NCBI RefSeq assembly: GCF_004340965.1
Contig: NZ_SLYA01000015.1
Coordinates: forward strand, 1 to 42,134
DNA length: 42,134 nt
DNA from: Sphingomonas sp. PP-CE-1A-559
Lineage (GTDB): Bacteria; Pseudomonadota; Alphaproteobacteria; Sphingomonadales; Sphingomonadaceae
Direction: 5' to 3'
Shown here: positions 24,331-33,700 of the stretch, one piece after another
Position numbering within the stretch: position 1 is the stretch's first letter
Layout: the number at the start of each line of letters is the position of its first letter
Notes under the pieces: model-generated
Told to the model about the DNA's origin: nothing
Databases searched by the model: none
What the model saw: only the letters and a program-made list of their open reading frames with translations
Made by a program: the position numbers and the translations under genes

Positions 24331-24393
24331 GGTGGAAAGCAGAATGGCCGCTTTCGAGCGAACCGTGGCCTGAGCGGACGTTCGTTCATACGG
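24331..24393 (+). repeat. Dispersed hairpin repeat, copy D
   Basis: Arms GAAAGCAG (24335-24342) and CCGCTTTC (24348-24355) carry one mismatch. The loop and 3' arm are identical to copy A (AATGGCCGCTTTCG), and the tail GCGGACGTTCGTTCAT is at 24374-24389. It lies 22 bases after the SbcC-like stop, in the same orientation as copies A-C. Confidence 0.68.
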
Positions 24394-24483
24394 CGGAGCG
24401 GATTTAATGATTGAATCCGGCTCCAGACCCAGCGCGTTCTTCGGATCCGCTGGTCACGACGACCTATTGAGCTATGTCTTTGA

Positions 24484-25551
24484 TCAGGTGTTTCCTTTTC
24501 CGCCAAAAATCGATGCGGTGGACTCGCGAACGGTCATCCTCGCGGGTACCGTAACCGGGGTGGCGGTCGTTGGGCCGTTGACGTGGTCGGCGATGATGAG
24601 GTTGACGGCCAGCGCGGTGACTTCGGCGATCGGCTGGACGATGGCGGTCAGCGACGGATGCGCCAAGCGGATGATCGGGGTATCGTCGAAGCTGATCAGA
24701 GATAGGTCCCCTGGCACGGCGAGGGTACGCTCGCGCGCGAGTTCGAGCGTCGCTAGCGTCATCTGATCGTTGCTCGCGATGATCGCGGTCGGCGGCTCGT
24801 TCAGCGTCAGGAGTTCCGATGCCGCGGCGCGACCAGAGGCGTGGCTGAAGTCGCCGATCGCCAGCAGATCGTCCGTCGCCAGGCCAGCCGCCTGCATCGC
24901 CGCACGCCAGCCGTCGACCCGCCACGCGCTCAGCTCATATTCCGCCGGCCCGGCGATAAAGCCGATCCGCCGGTGGCCGAGGTCGAGCAGATGCTCGGTC
25001 GCGATCCGTGCCGCTCGCGTGTCGTCCATGATCAGTCGGATGCCAGGCCCGTCGGTCAGCGAGCCGATCCGTGCGAAGCTGATGCCGTGTGCCTCGAGCA
25101 GGTTGATGATCAGCGGATTGCCCGAATGCGGGGGCGTCAGGATCACGCCATCGGGTTGCAGTGCGGCGATCGCGGCCAGCAACTCGCGCTCGATATGGTC
25201 GCTATGCGTGTCGACGAGCTCAACGATCAGGCGATAGCCGTGTTCGGCGCAGGTCAGCATCCCGCCGAGCATCATCTGGTCGAACCAGTCGGTCCCTTGC
25301 CGCGCGCGCCAGTCGGCGATGGTTCGCTCGCGGTCGTTGAGCGCGAGGATCAGGTACGAGCGTGATCCGCCCATGCGTTGCGCGGCGATCGACGGGACAT
25401 AGCCGAGCTTGTCGATCGATGCCTGGACGCGTTGCATCATCTCGGGCCGGACACCCGTTTCCTTGTTCACCACGCGGCTGACAGTCTGCAGCGAGACACC
25501 AGCATCAGCCGCGACATGCTTGATCGTTACCGCCTGACGCCGCCGTGCCAT
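24484..25551 (-). CDS. LacI-family transcriptional regulator
   Basis: 355 residues from the ATG at 25551; a longer frame to 25626 would run into the upstream halogenase gene and has a low-complexity N-terminus. The N-terminal LacI helix-turn-helix (about 8-30: TIKHVAADAGVSLQTVSRVV) and hinge (YVPSIAAQRM) are followed by a periplasmic-binding-protein-like sugar domain with GVILTPPHSGN, DDTRAARIATEHLLDLGHRR, AIIASNDQM and SLISFDDTP. It lies 10 bases after the second halogenase gene and closes that operon. Its targets are probably the palindromes at 33801-33867 and 40416-40429. Confidence 0.95.
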   Translation of the reverse strand: MARRRQAVTIKHVAADAGVSLQTVSRVVNKETGVRPEMMQRVQASIDKLGYVPSIAAQRMGGSRSYLILALNDRERTIADWRARQGTDWFDQMMLGGMLTCAEHGYRLIVELVDTHSDHIERELLAAIAALQPDGVILTPPHSGNPLIINLLEAHGISFARIGSLTDGPGIRLIMDDTRAARIATEHLLDLGHRRIGFIAGPAEYELSAWRVDGWRAAMQAAGLATDDLLAIGDFSHASGRAAASELLTLNEPPTAIIASNDQMTLATLELARERTLAVPGDLSLISFDDTPIIRLAHPSLTAIVQPIAEVTALAVNLIIADHVNGPTTATPVTVPARMTVRESTASIFGGKGNT

Positions 25552-25561
25552 GCGTCTGAAC

Positions 25562-27073
25562 TCAGGCTGCGAGGACGGGTGAGGGGGCGGGTGCGGCGCC
25601 GCAGTAGCGCGCGACGTACTCGGCATGCTCGGGCAACCCGGCGACGGTCGCGTTGGTGCCGTCGCGCAGGCCGCCGAGCAGCCGCGCCAGTTCGTCGTCG
25701 CGCAGCTTGGTCGCGATCGGGTGATAGCTCCGCGGGACGATGCCCTGGCCGAGCATCACCTGCACCCAGCTGTTCTCCGCGAACAGCTCCTCGTTCTTGC
25801 GGAACACGCGGCCGGTTTCGCGGAATAGCTCTATCTTGTGTTCGAGCGAGGCGGGGATCGGCATCGCCGCGCATTGCCGCCAGAACGCGCTGTCGCGGCG
25901 GTTCGTCGCCTTGTAGTGCAGGATCAGGAAATCGCGGATCTGCAGCATGTCGGTATGCTGCTGGTCGTTGAACTCGGCGACGTCGCGGGGGCTGACTGGG
26001 CTCGACGGGAACAGCCGCAGCAACCGCAGTACGGCACGCTGGATCAGGTGAATGCTGGTCGATTCCAGCGGCTCCATGAACCCGCCCGACAGCCCAATCG
26101 CGATGCAGTTGCGATGCCATTGCTGCCGCCGCGCGCCGGTCACGAAACGGATCACGTTCGGCTCCGTCAGCGTCTTGCCCTCGATATTGGCGAGCAGCCG
26201 GTCGAGCGCTGCGTCGCGGTCGAGATAACGGCTGCAATAGACGATGCCGTTGCCGGTGCGATGCTGGAGCGGGATGCGCCACTGCCAGCCCGCATCATGC
26301 GCCATTGCCCGCGTATAGGGCAAGGCAGGCCGCACGCTCTCGGTCTGAATCGCGATCGCGGAATCACACGGCAGGTAATGCGTCCAGTCATCGAACCCGG
26401 CGTGCAGCGCGCCTTCGATCAGCAACGCGCGAAACCCCGTGCAGTCGAGGAACAGGTCGCCCTCGATCCGCGCGCCGGACTCGAGCACCAGCGCGGCGAT
26501 GTCACCGCTCTCACCGTTCAGCTCGACCTGCGCGATCCTGCCTTCGAGGCGGCGCGTGCCGTCGGCCTCCGCCATCTTCCGGAGGAACTTGGCGTAGCGC
26601 GTCGAATCGAGCTGGTACGCATAGTTCATCCGGTCGTCGGGCAGATGCGCGAATTTGCCCTGCAACGCAGCACGCAGCTCGAGACAGTAATCGTCGTAGG
26701 GCTGCGCGTGACCCTTGGTCAGGCCGTGCAGCCAGAAATGCTGGAAGCCCGCGGACCAGTGATCCTTGCCGGTGATCCCGAACGAGTGGAAATAGCGCTC
26801 GCCACGATCCTTCCAGTCGTCGAACAGGATGCCGAGTTTGAACGTCGCCTGCGTCTCGCGCATGAACTCGGCTTCGTTGATCCCGAGCAGGCGGTTGAAG
26901 GTGATCATCGGCGGGATCGTCGATTCGCCGACGCCGACCGTGCCGATCGCATCGGATTCGACCAGCGTCAGCTCGATCGTGCTGCCCATCGTGCGCGCGA
27001 TCGCGGCGGCGGCCATCCAGCCGGCGGTGCCGCCCCCGGCGATTACGACGCGGCGTATAGGGTGTTCGGTCAT
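25562..27073 (-). CDS. Flavin-dependent tryptophan-halogenase family protein
   Basis: 503 residues from the ATG at 27073, which overlaps the cupin-like gene (ATGA); a frame to 27370 lies inside that gene. FADH2-dependent halogenase fold: GGGTAGW (13-19) binds FAD, Lys79 in ATFKLG matches the catalytic lysine of PrnA in position, GWQWRIP (262-268) is the family WxWxIP motif, and Glu337 in FMEPLEST matches the second catalytic residue. All key residues are intact. Members found beside TonB receptors in Xanthomonas and Brevundimonas halogenate free indole in vitro, but their natural substrate is not settled. It is the fourth gene of the cassette starting at 30393. Confidence 0.92.
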   Translation of the reverse strand: MTEHPIRRVVIAGGGTAGWMAAAAIARTMGSTIELTLVESDAIGTVGVGESTIPPMITFNRLLGINEAEFMRETQATFKLGILFDDWKDRGERYFHSFGITGKDHWSAGFQHFWLHGLTKGHAQPYDDYCLELRAALQGKFAHLPDDRMNYAYQLDSTRYAKFLRKMAEADGTRRLEGRIAQVELNGESGDIAALVLESGARIEGDLFLDCTGFRALLIEGALHAGFDDWTHYLPCDSAIAIQTESVRPALPYTRAMAHDAGWQWRIPLQHRTGNGIVYCSRYLDRDAALDRLLANIEGKTLTEPNVIRFVTGARRQQWHRNCIAIGLSGGFMEPLESTSIHLIQRAVLRLLRLFPSSPVSPRDVAEFNDQQHTDMLQIRDFLILHYKATNRRDSAFWRQCAAMPIPASLEHKIELFRETGRVFRKNEELFAENSWVQVMLGQGIVPRSYHPIATKLRDDELARLLGGLRDGTNATVAGLPEHAEYVARYCGAAPAPSPVLAA

Positions 27074-28101
27074 CGGCTGAGCGCTCTCAGGAGGAAGGCG
27101 CGGAGGCGACCCGCGGTGTCGGCGGTGAGCGGCGCGAGCACGCCGCGCGCCGCCTCGGGAATATGGTCCGTGACGTCGGGACCGTTGGCGAAGACATACT
27201 GGTCGAACATCTCGCGCCAATGCGCCTTCTCGTCCGCGGGCAGGTCGCGGATCGCCAGCATCGCGTGGTTGAGCGCATCCTGCGGCTGGCCGAGCCACCG
27301 CGGCGTCTCGCGCCACCAGTAATTCACCAGCACGTTGAAGTCGGACAGCCCCTCGACATGATGCCACCACATCGCGGGAATGTAGAGCGCGTCGCCAGCC
27401 TCCAGTTCCGCGACCTGGCCGTGCTCCAGCGCCTGTCGGAAACGGGGGTGTGCGGCGAAGTCCGGATCGTGGAAATCGACCATGCTGACCGCGCGCCCGG
27501 CCGGCGTGTTGTCGACCGGGCCGAGGTAGAGATTGCGGAACTGGTCGCGCGGGAAGACCGTGAAGCGGCGTCGCCCGACCGCGACGCAGGCGAGATTGTC
27601 GGGCACGTCGTTATGCGCGGCGATCCGCGTCCGGGTGCCCATCCAGATACTGGCGAGCGGCGTGCGGACGCCCAGCGCGACATGGTTCGCCTCGTGCAGC
27701 CCGACGAAGAATTGGTGCATGTCGATCGACGCGAGATAGATGGCATGCGCGTTGGCCACGCCTTCGTTGGCGTCGATCCGTGCGAAGATCTCGGGCAGTT
27801 TCGCGCGCAGCATCTGGAAGTTCATCGCGTGCGCGGCGTCGTAGAACAGTCGCCCGCCGCTGTCGGGCATCGCGACGGAGACCGCGAAGGGCAGGTCGCG
27901 GGCGTGGCCCTGGATATAGTCGCGTGCCGCTCGCGACGATTGCAGTCCCGCGCGCACCATAGGCCAATCCGCGATCAACCCACGGCCAATGAACGGCGTG
28001 GTCGCTGCGCGCAGATGCACGTCCAAGTCTGCGGGATCGCGGATCTCGATCTCGCGGATGCGCGGCATGGTCGCAAAGATACCGGGATCGGCGTCAGCCA
28101 C
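27070..28101 (-). CDS. Cupin-like (JmjC/cupin_8) Fe(II) oxygenase
   Basis: 343 residues with a GTG start at 28101, overlapping the SapC gene end by eight bases; an ATG at 28068 is an alternative. The C-terminal half is a double-stranded beta helix with the iron triad H163-x-D165 (in IAAHNDVPDN) and a distal histidine at 247 or 248 (WWHHVEGL), as in FIH-like cupin_8 proteins that hydroxylate protein or peptide side chains with 2-oxoglutarate. FTVFPRDQFRNLYLGPVDNT is typical of the group. It lies between SapC and a halogenase. Its substrate is unknown; its neighbours suggest an exported or surface target. Confidence 0.88.
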   Translation of the reverse strand: MADADPGIFATMPRIREIEIRDPADLDVHLRAATTPFIGRGLIADWPMVRAGLQSSRAARDYIQGHARDLPFAVSVAMPDSGGRLFYDAAHAMNFQMLRAKLPEIFARIDANEGVANAHAIYLASIDMHQFFVGLHEANHVALGVRTPLASIWMGTRTRIAAHNDVPDNLACVAVGRRRFTVFPRDQFRNLYLGPVDNTPAGRAVSMVDFHDPDFAAHPRFRQALEHGQVAELEAGDALYIPAMWWHHVEGLSDFNVLVNYWWRETPRWLGQPQDALNHAMLAIRDLPADEKAHWREMFDQYVFANGPDVTDHIPEAARGVLAPLTADTAGRLRAFLLRALSR

Positions 28102-28804
28102 GCGTCATCCGCCGGTTCTTTCGCGCGATCAGGTCGCCGATATTGCCGAGCGACGCGAGCGCCATGAAGATCGGCATCAGGTACCCCGCGGCGTGCAGGT
28201 CGGCGACCGCGGCATCGTCGAGCGCGACCAGTCGATCCTCGTCGATGACGTGATAGCCGACCAGCCGGTTCTTCGAGCCATCGTCGAGCGTGACGTCCAT
28301 CGTCAGCGGTTCGAGCAATTCGTAGCGGCGCAACGTGGCGAAGAAGTCTGCGGACGCGACATAGTCGGTGTCGAGTGCGCGGAGCTGATCGGCGATCCGT
28401 TCGAGATACGGCGTCGGCCGCCCGGTATCGTCGAACACGCGCGTGCCTTCGCGGGCGCCGATACGGGGGCTGGCCATGTCGAGGTGGACCTGGCGGACGT
28501 CGCCCGCGCCGCGCCCCACCAGGAACGGCTGGCTGTCGATCGCGAGCGGGCGATAGCTCGCGTCCCATCCGGCGTCGGTCAGGAACAGGTTCTCGCCGGG
28601 CTCGAACCCGAACATTGCCAGCGCGGTAAAGCTGTCGCGCGTCTGGTCGAGCTGGAACAGGATAGGATAGTGCGTTTGGACGCGGCGAAACTCGCTGGGG
28701 ACGGTGATGCAGGTCATCACCGCGTCGCCGAGCTCGGGCGTGCGCTCGGTGCGGATGCGCAGGTCGCGGTGGTCGTCGGCGGTGAGGATGACGTGGTCGG
28801 ACAT
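28094..28804 (-). CDS. SapC family protein
   Basis: 236 residues from the ATG at 28804, which shares one base with the stop of the upstream halogenase gene (TGATG); longer frames run inside that gene. SapC-like features include RVQTHYPILFQ (about 41-51), LAMFGFEPGENLFL and YRPLAIDSQPFLVG. The family is named after a protein in a Campylobacter S-layer secretion locus. In sphingomonads, caulobacters and xanthomonads it recurs with halogenases, cupins and TonB receptors. No signal peptide is visible, so it is probably cytoplasmic. Its biochemical role is not known. Confidence 0.88.
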   Translation of the reverse strand: MSDHVILTADDHRDLRIRTERTPELGDAVMTCITVPSEFRRVQTHYPILFQLDQTRDSFTALAMFGFEPGENLFLTDAGWDASYRPLAIDSQPFLVGRGAGDVRQVHLDMASPRIGAREGTRVFDDTGRPTPYLERIADQLRALDTDYVASADFFATLRRYELLEPLTMDVTLDDGSKNRLVGYHVIDEDRLVALDDAAVADLHAAGYLMPIFMALASLGNIGDLIARKNRRMTRG

Positions 28805-30393
28805 CAGGCTGATAATTCCATCGCAGGAGCAGTCGTATGCCGCAGGGCGTCGAGATACGCACGATTGCTCGGCAGGCCGGCAGCCAGCATACGCCTGCGC
28901 TGATCGATCTGTGCGAGCAAGGTTTCCGTGCGCGCCCGGTCCGCCGTCGCGATCGGTCCGCGGGTCGGCGGCGGAAAGCCCATGCCGTACAAGACATACT
29001 GATAGCTCGCGGCGGGGAAGATCTCGTCGATCATCGGGAAATCGGCGCGCGACGGTGGCTGGTGCCGCCACAGCGCCAGCAGTTCGACGAGGCGCGGGGG
29101 GATAGAGGCGGCGTCGCGGTGATCGCGCCAATAGGGTTCGTCGCGTTCGCTGAGCACGTAATGTAGCTTGAGGAACTCGACGATCCGGTCCCAGCGATAG
29201 CGGAACAGCGTGTTGAAGCGGGTCGCTTGGATGTCCATCGCGCCGCGGTGACTGGGGAAATTATCGAGCAGCGCATCGAGCGACAGTTCGATCAAAACGA
29301 TCGCCGAGGCTTCGAGCGGCTCCAGGAACCCGGCGGAGAGCCCGACCGCGAGGCAGTTGCGCTCCCAGAATTTCGCGCGGTGGCGGGACTGGAACTTGAG
29401 CTGGCGGAAGGTCGGCAGCGGCGCGTCCGGCGCGTCCGGCGCGGTGGCGCGGATATGCCGCGTAAGCGTGTCCGCCGCGGCATCGTCGCTCAGATGCCCG
29501 GAGGAATAGACGCAGCCGATGCCGCGCCGGGTGGGCAGGCCGATGTCCCAGATCCAGCCGGCGGCATGCGCGGTGGCGTTGGTCTGAGAGGCGATCGGGC
29601 TGCCGGCCGCGACGGGCATCTGCACGGCGAGCGCGCGGTCGTTGAACAGTTCGCGGTCGCGGTCGATCGTTGCGACACCGTAATGGTCGCCGATCAGCAG
29701 TGCGGCGTGGCCGGTGCAGTCCACGAAAAGGTCGCCGGCGATGGCGCCCGATGCGCGCGTGCGGACCGCGACGATATCGCCGTGCTCGGTGCCGTCGATG
29801 CCGACGACGTGGTCGCGGACGTGACGGACGCCGAGCCGCTCGGTCGCGTGACGCGTCAGCAGCGCCGCGAGCTTGCCGGCGTCGAGATGGTAGGCATAGT
29901 TCAGCGTGCCGGCATAATCGGGCATCGCCCGCTGGCGTGGTGCGAGGTCGTGATGGCAGATCGCGCCCTGCGCGCCGACCATGTCCGCGAACCGCCCGCC
30001 ATGCTCCGACCAGGCCGAGACGAGATCGCGCGGGTCGCCGTCGACGGGGGCGGTAAAGGGGTGAAGATAGCTGTCGTCGGCCGCGCCCGTGCGCCAGCCG
30101 TCGAACCGGGAGCCCTGCTTGAACGCGGCATCGCAGGCGAGAAGGAAGTCGGTTTCGGTGATGCCGATACGTTCGAGCGTGCGACGCATCGTCGGCCATG
30201 TGCCTTCACCGACGCCGATCGTCGCGACATCGGGGGACTCGACGAGTGTAACGGAGAGCGGGCGCGCCGTGTCGCGATCGGCACGCGCGCCGATCAGGCA
30301 GGCGGTAAGCCAGCCGGCCGTGCCGCCGCCGACGATCACGATGTGCGTGATCGGGTGGTCGCTCGTGATTCCGGGGCCGGTATTCGTGGCCAT
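28804..30393 (-). CDS. Flavin-dependent tryptophan-halogenase family protein
   Basis: 529 residues; ATG at 30393 preceded by GGAAAC. It has the FAD motif GGGTAGW (22-28), a catalytic-lysine candidate Lys92 (AAFKQGSRF), and a glutamate in FLEPLEAS matching the catalytic Glu. The WxWxIP motif is altered to GWIWDIGLP (279-287), so the isoleucine-proline pair is broken by a glycine. Overall it is clearly a paralogue of the 25562-27073 gene but differs in the first 120 residues (SYLHPFTAPVDGDPRDLVSA) and probably has a different substrate pocket. It opens the operon halogenase-SapC-cupin-halogenase-LacI, downstream of the TonB receptor on the same strand. Confidence 0.92.
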   Translation of the reverse strand: MATNTGPGITSDHPITHIVIVGGGTAGWLTACLIGARADRDTARPLSVTLVESPDVATIGVGEGTWPTMRRTLERIGITETDFLLACDAAFKQGSRFDGWRTGAADDSYLHPFTAPVDGDPRDLVSAWSEHGGRFADMVGAQGAICHHDLAPRQRAMPDYAGTLNYAYHLDAGKLAALLTRHATERLGVRHVRDHVVGIDGTEHGDIVAVRTRASGAIAGDLFVDCTGHAALLIGDHYGVATIDRDRELFNDRALAVQMPVAAGSPIASQTNATAHAAGWIWDIGLPTRRGIGCVYSSGHLSDDAAADTLTRHIRATAPDAPDAPLPTFRQLKFQSRHRAKFWERNCLAVGLSAGFLEPLEASAIVLIELSLDALLDNFPSHRGAMDIQATRFNTLFRYRWDRIVEFLKLHYVLSERDEPYWRDHRDAASIPPRLVELLALWRHQPPSRADFPMIDEIFPAASYQYVLYGMGFPPPTRGPIATADRARTETLLAQIDQRRRMLAAGLPSNRAYLDALRHTTAPAMELSA

Positions 30394-30462
30394 CGTCCGT
30401 TTCCTGTTTCCCTATCTGCGCGTGCCAACTCGTTCCGTCCGCGGCGGTTGCGCCATCCTTGG

Positions 30463-30547
30463 CCGTCATTCTGACGAAAGTCAGGACCCAGGGTACCTGA
30501 AGACGGTCGTCATTGGCTCTGGGTCCTGACTTACGTCAGGATGACGG
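30463..30547. repeat. Long inverted repeat between halogenase and TonB receptor
   Basis: Arms of 29 bases (30463-30491 and 30519-30547) match at 27 of 29 positions around a 27-base loop; each arm contains GTCAGGACCCAG or its complement. Such CGTCAT-CTGAC elements are a dispersed repeat type in sphingomonads. It lies about 70 bases before the halogenase ATG, so it would form a large hairpin in a read-through transcript from the receptor gene. Confidence 0.75.
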
Positions 30548-30574
30548 AGCAGTTCGAGACCGTCCATACCTCAC

Positions 30575-30699
30575 GATCTTCCCCCGCCAGGGGGAGGTGG
30601 CGCCGTAGGCGACGGAGGGGGAGGACACGGAACCGCTGTTACCCTTACCTCCCTTTCCGTCTGGCAAGTGCCAGCCACCTCCCCTTTGCGGGGGAGGAT
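30575..30699 (-). repeat. 125-bp structured 3' element, copy 1
   Basis: Ends are inverted (left end TCTTCCCCCGCCAGGGGGAG, right end its near complement) and the interior is partly palindromic. Read on the minus strand, it starts 8 bases after the TonB-receptor stop. It aligns well with 36239-36364 read on the plus strand. It may act as terminator or mRNA stabiliser, or be a miniature transposable element. Together with the long hairpin at 30463-30547 it fills most of the gap 30394-30707. Confidence 0.72.
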
Positions 30700-30707
30700 C
30701 GTTCGCC

Positions 30708-33700
30708 TTAGAAGTTGAAGCGGAGGCCTGCCGAGTAGCGTGCATACCCCGGTTGCGCGAACGTCACGAAATTGTCCGAGCGACGATGCCCGCGGCGGCC
30801 CTGGCCGGTGAGGTTGATCGCTTCGGCGAACACCGCGAGCCCCTTGGTCATCTGGACACTCGCGCTCGCATCGACCTGGCCATACGCCTCGACATAGGTC
30901 GGGTCGAACGCACCCCCGGCATAAAATTGCCCGCGCCAGTTATACGCGACGCGCGCCTGGATGCCGTTCTTGTCGTAATAGCCGACCGCGTTGGCGCTGT
31001 CGCTCAGCCCGGTCAGCGCGAACTGGCCGATGTTGGGATCGAGCGTGTTGTCGTATTTCGCGTCGCCGTTGACGATCGTGTAGTTCAGGATGACGCCGAA
31101 GCCGGTTTCCCACAGCCGGTGCTGGATCGCGAATTCCCAGCCGTTGATGTTCGCGGTCTGGTCGCTGTTGAACGGCTGGCTCAGCTGGAAGTTGAACAGA
31201 TCGTCCTCGGGTAGGCCGAAGATGTTGCCGTTCAACAGGCCGGCATCGCTCGTCCCCGTAACCTGCGACGAGGCGGGGAAGTTGCGCAGGATGTAATCGC
31301 GCACGCGCAGATTGTCTGTCGTTCCCAGCGCCGCCACCGCTTGGCGATAGCGCGGGCCCGAGCCTGGGTTGCGGAGGTTGAACGCGGGCGTGTTGAGCTG
31401 AGTCGTGCCGATGAAGTTCTTCACGTCCTTGGTGAAGTATCCGACCGAGACATAGCTCTCAGGCCCGTAATACCATTCCGCCGACAGATCGATGTTCTTC
31501 GATTTGAAGGGGAGAAGGTTCGGGTTGCCCTGGCTGCCCGTGCCGCCGCCGATACGCGGGTTGGAATCGATGTTCAGGCCACCCTGCAGGCTGCCGTAGT
31601 CCGCGCGCGTGATGGTGTGGCTGTACGAGGCGCGCAGCTTGACGTTGCGCACCGGTTCGATGTCGAAATCGACCGCGGGGAGCCAGTTGTGATAGTTGCC
31701 CTTGAGCGAGGTGAACGAATTGGCGCCGTATGTGAGGGCGAATTCATTGGCGCCGGTCCAGCGCGTGCCGTTCGGAATCGGCACCAGTGCGGACGAGTTC
31801 ACCTGCGTCTCGTCATAGCGGACTCCGCCGATGATGTGCGCCGGGCGACCGAACACGTCGAACTTGCCGTTGAACTGGATATACGGCGAGATCGTCTGCT
31901 CGCGAATCCGGCGATCGTTGGTGTAGTTGGCAAGGCAGGTGCCGGGCGCGGCGACGCCGGTCTGCGGCGCACTGCAGATGTTGTACTGCGCGCGCAGCAA
32001 TTCGGCCATCTGCTCGAAATTGAAGGTGTAGATCGACTGCGGGATCGCCGGATTGCCGGACCCCGAGACGCCCTTGAACTTGTCGGGGATGCTGGTGAGG
32101 TTGAAGAAATCGTCGGGCACCGCGGCCGCACCGAACGAGGCGCCGCGCGGATCGATGCCGCCCCAGGTCTCGTTCTGGATGAAGCCGTAGGCCGAGCGGA
32201 CCTTGTTGTCGACGTACGAGAAGCCCCAGTCGATGCTGTCGAGAAACTCGCCGTCGTGGTCGTAATGACCCTTCAGCTGGAGCTGGTTGATCTCGTCCTT
32301 GAAATACGCGTTGCGGAACGCGTTGCCGGTCGGCGTGATCAGCGCAGCGTTGAGCGGGTCGATCCCCGGATACATCTGGTACGAGATGATCGGCAGGTCG
32401 TTCTCGAAGTTCACAGTCTGCGACTGGACGCCAAAGATCGCGCCGCCAATCGACGTGCTGCTGCCGTAATCGTTGGTCGGCTTTGAGACCGCGGTCGAGT
32501 GATGCGCGTCGAGCGACATCGTGACGTTGCCCGGCGCTTCCCAGGTCAGGTTGCCGCCGATCGACTTGTTCTCGGATTTGTTTGCGGTAAGCGAGCTGCT
32601 GTACGACAGATCCTTGCCGGGCGCGAAATTCTCCGAATAGAAGACCGGCCCTGCTGCGGGGCCATTGGTCCAGGCGCTGCGCGTGTCGCCGAAGTTGAAC
32701 CAGATCCCTACGCTGCTGTCGCGCACCTCGACCTTGTTGCTCGAATAGGTGAAGTCGAGCGTCGCGGTCAGCGTGTCGGTCGGCTTTGCCTGCAACACGA
32801 GCTGGCCGTTGATGCGCTCGCGATCGATGTCGATGACGTCGTAGGCGGCGCTCTGCGGGATCTCGTAAACGTCCGTCGGACCGGGGCGATTGGTGATGTT
32901 CGCGGCGCCGGGCGTGCCGGGCTGCGCCAGCGTGCCCCAGTTGTTCTCCGCACCGAGGAACCCATCGCGGAAGCCGACGCTCGCCGAGTTGTTGCTCGCC
33001 TTGCGACGCTGGTACGCGCCGCTGAACAGCACGCCGATGCGGTCGTCGGCGAACGTGGTGGACAGGATACCCGAGACTTCGGGCGTGATCTGGTCCTTGC
33101 CGTTGCGCGAGCTGTCGAGCACGCCCTTTGCGGCGATGCTGCCGCGCGTGCCCGGCTTGTCGAGCGGGCGCGGGGTGCGGATGTTGATGCTCGAACCGAT
33201 GCCGCCCGACGGTATGGCGGCGCGACCGGTCTTGTAGACCTCGACCGCGGCCACGCCTTCGGAGGCGAGGTTGGCGAAGTCGAACGAGCGCGAGGCGGGC
33301 GCGCTGGCGCCGTCGCCGAGCGTCGAGGTCGGCATCTGGCGGCCGTTCAGCGTGACGAGGTTGTACTCGGGACCGAAGCCGCGGACGGTGACGGTCGAGC
33401 CTTCGCCGTTCGAGCGGTCGATCGACACGCCGGTGATGCGCTGGAGCGACTCCGCGAGGTTTGTGTCGGGGAACTTGCCGATGTCCTCGGACGAGATCGC
33501 GTCGACCACGCCCTGGCCGTTGCGCTTGATGTCGATCGCTTCACGCAACGATGCGCGGATGCCGGTCACGACGATATCGTCGGTGGTCGCGTTGGGGTCG
33601 GTCGGGGCGGCCTGTGGCGCGATGTCCGACGGCCCTGGATTGCCGACGGTTGCGGCCGCGTCCTGCGCCATGGCGATACCGGGCGTGCCGACCAGAGCCA

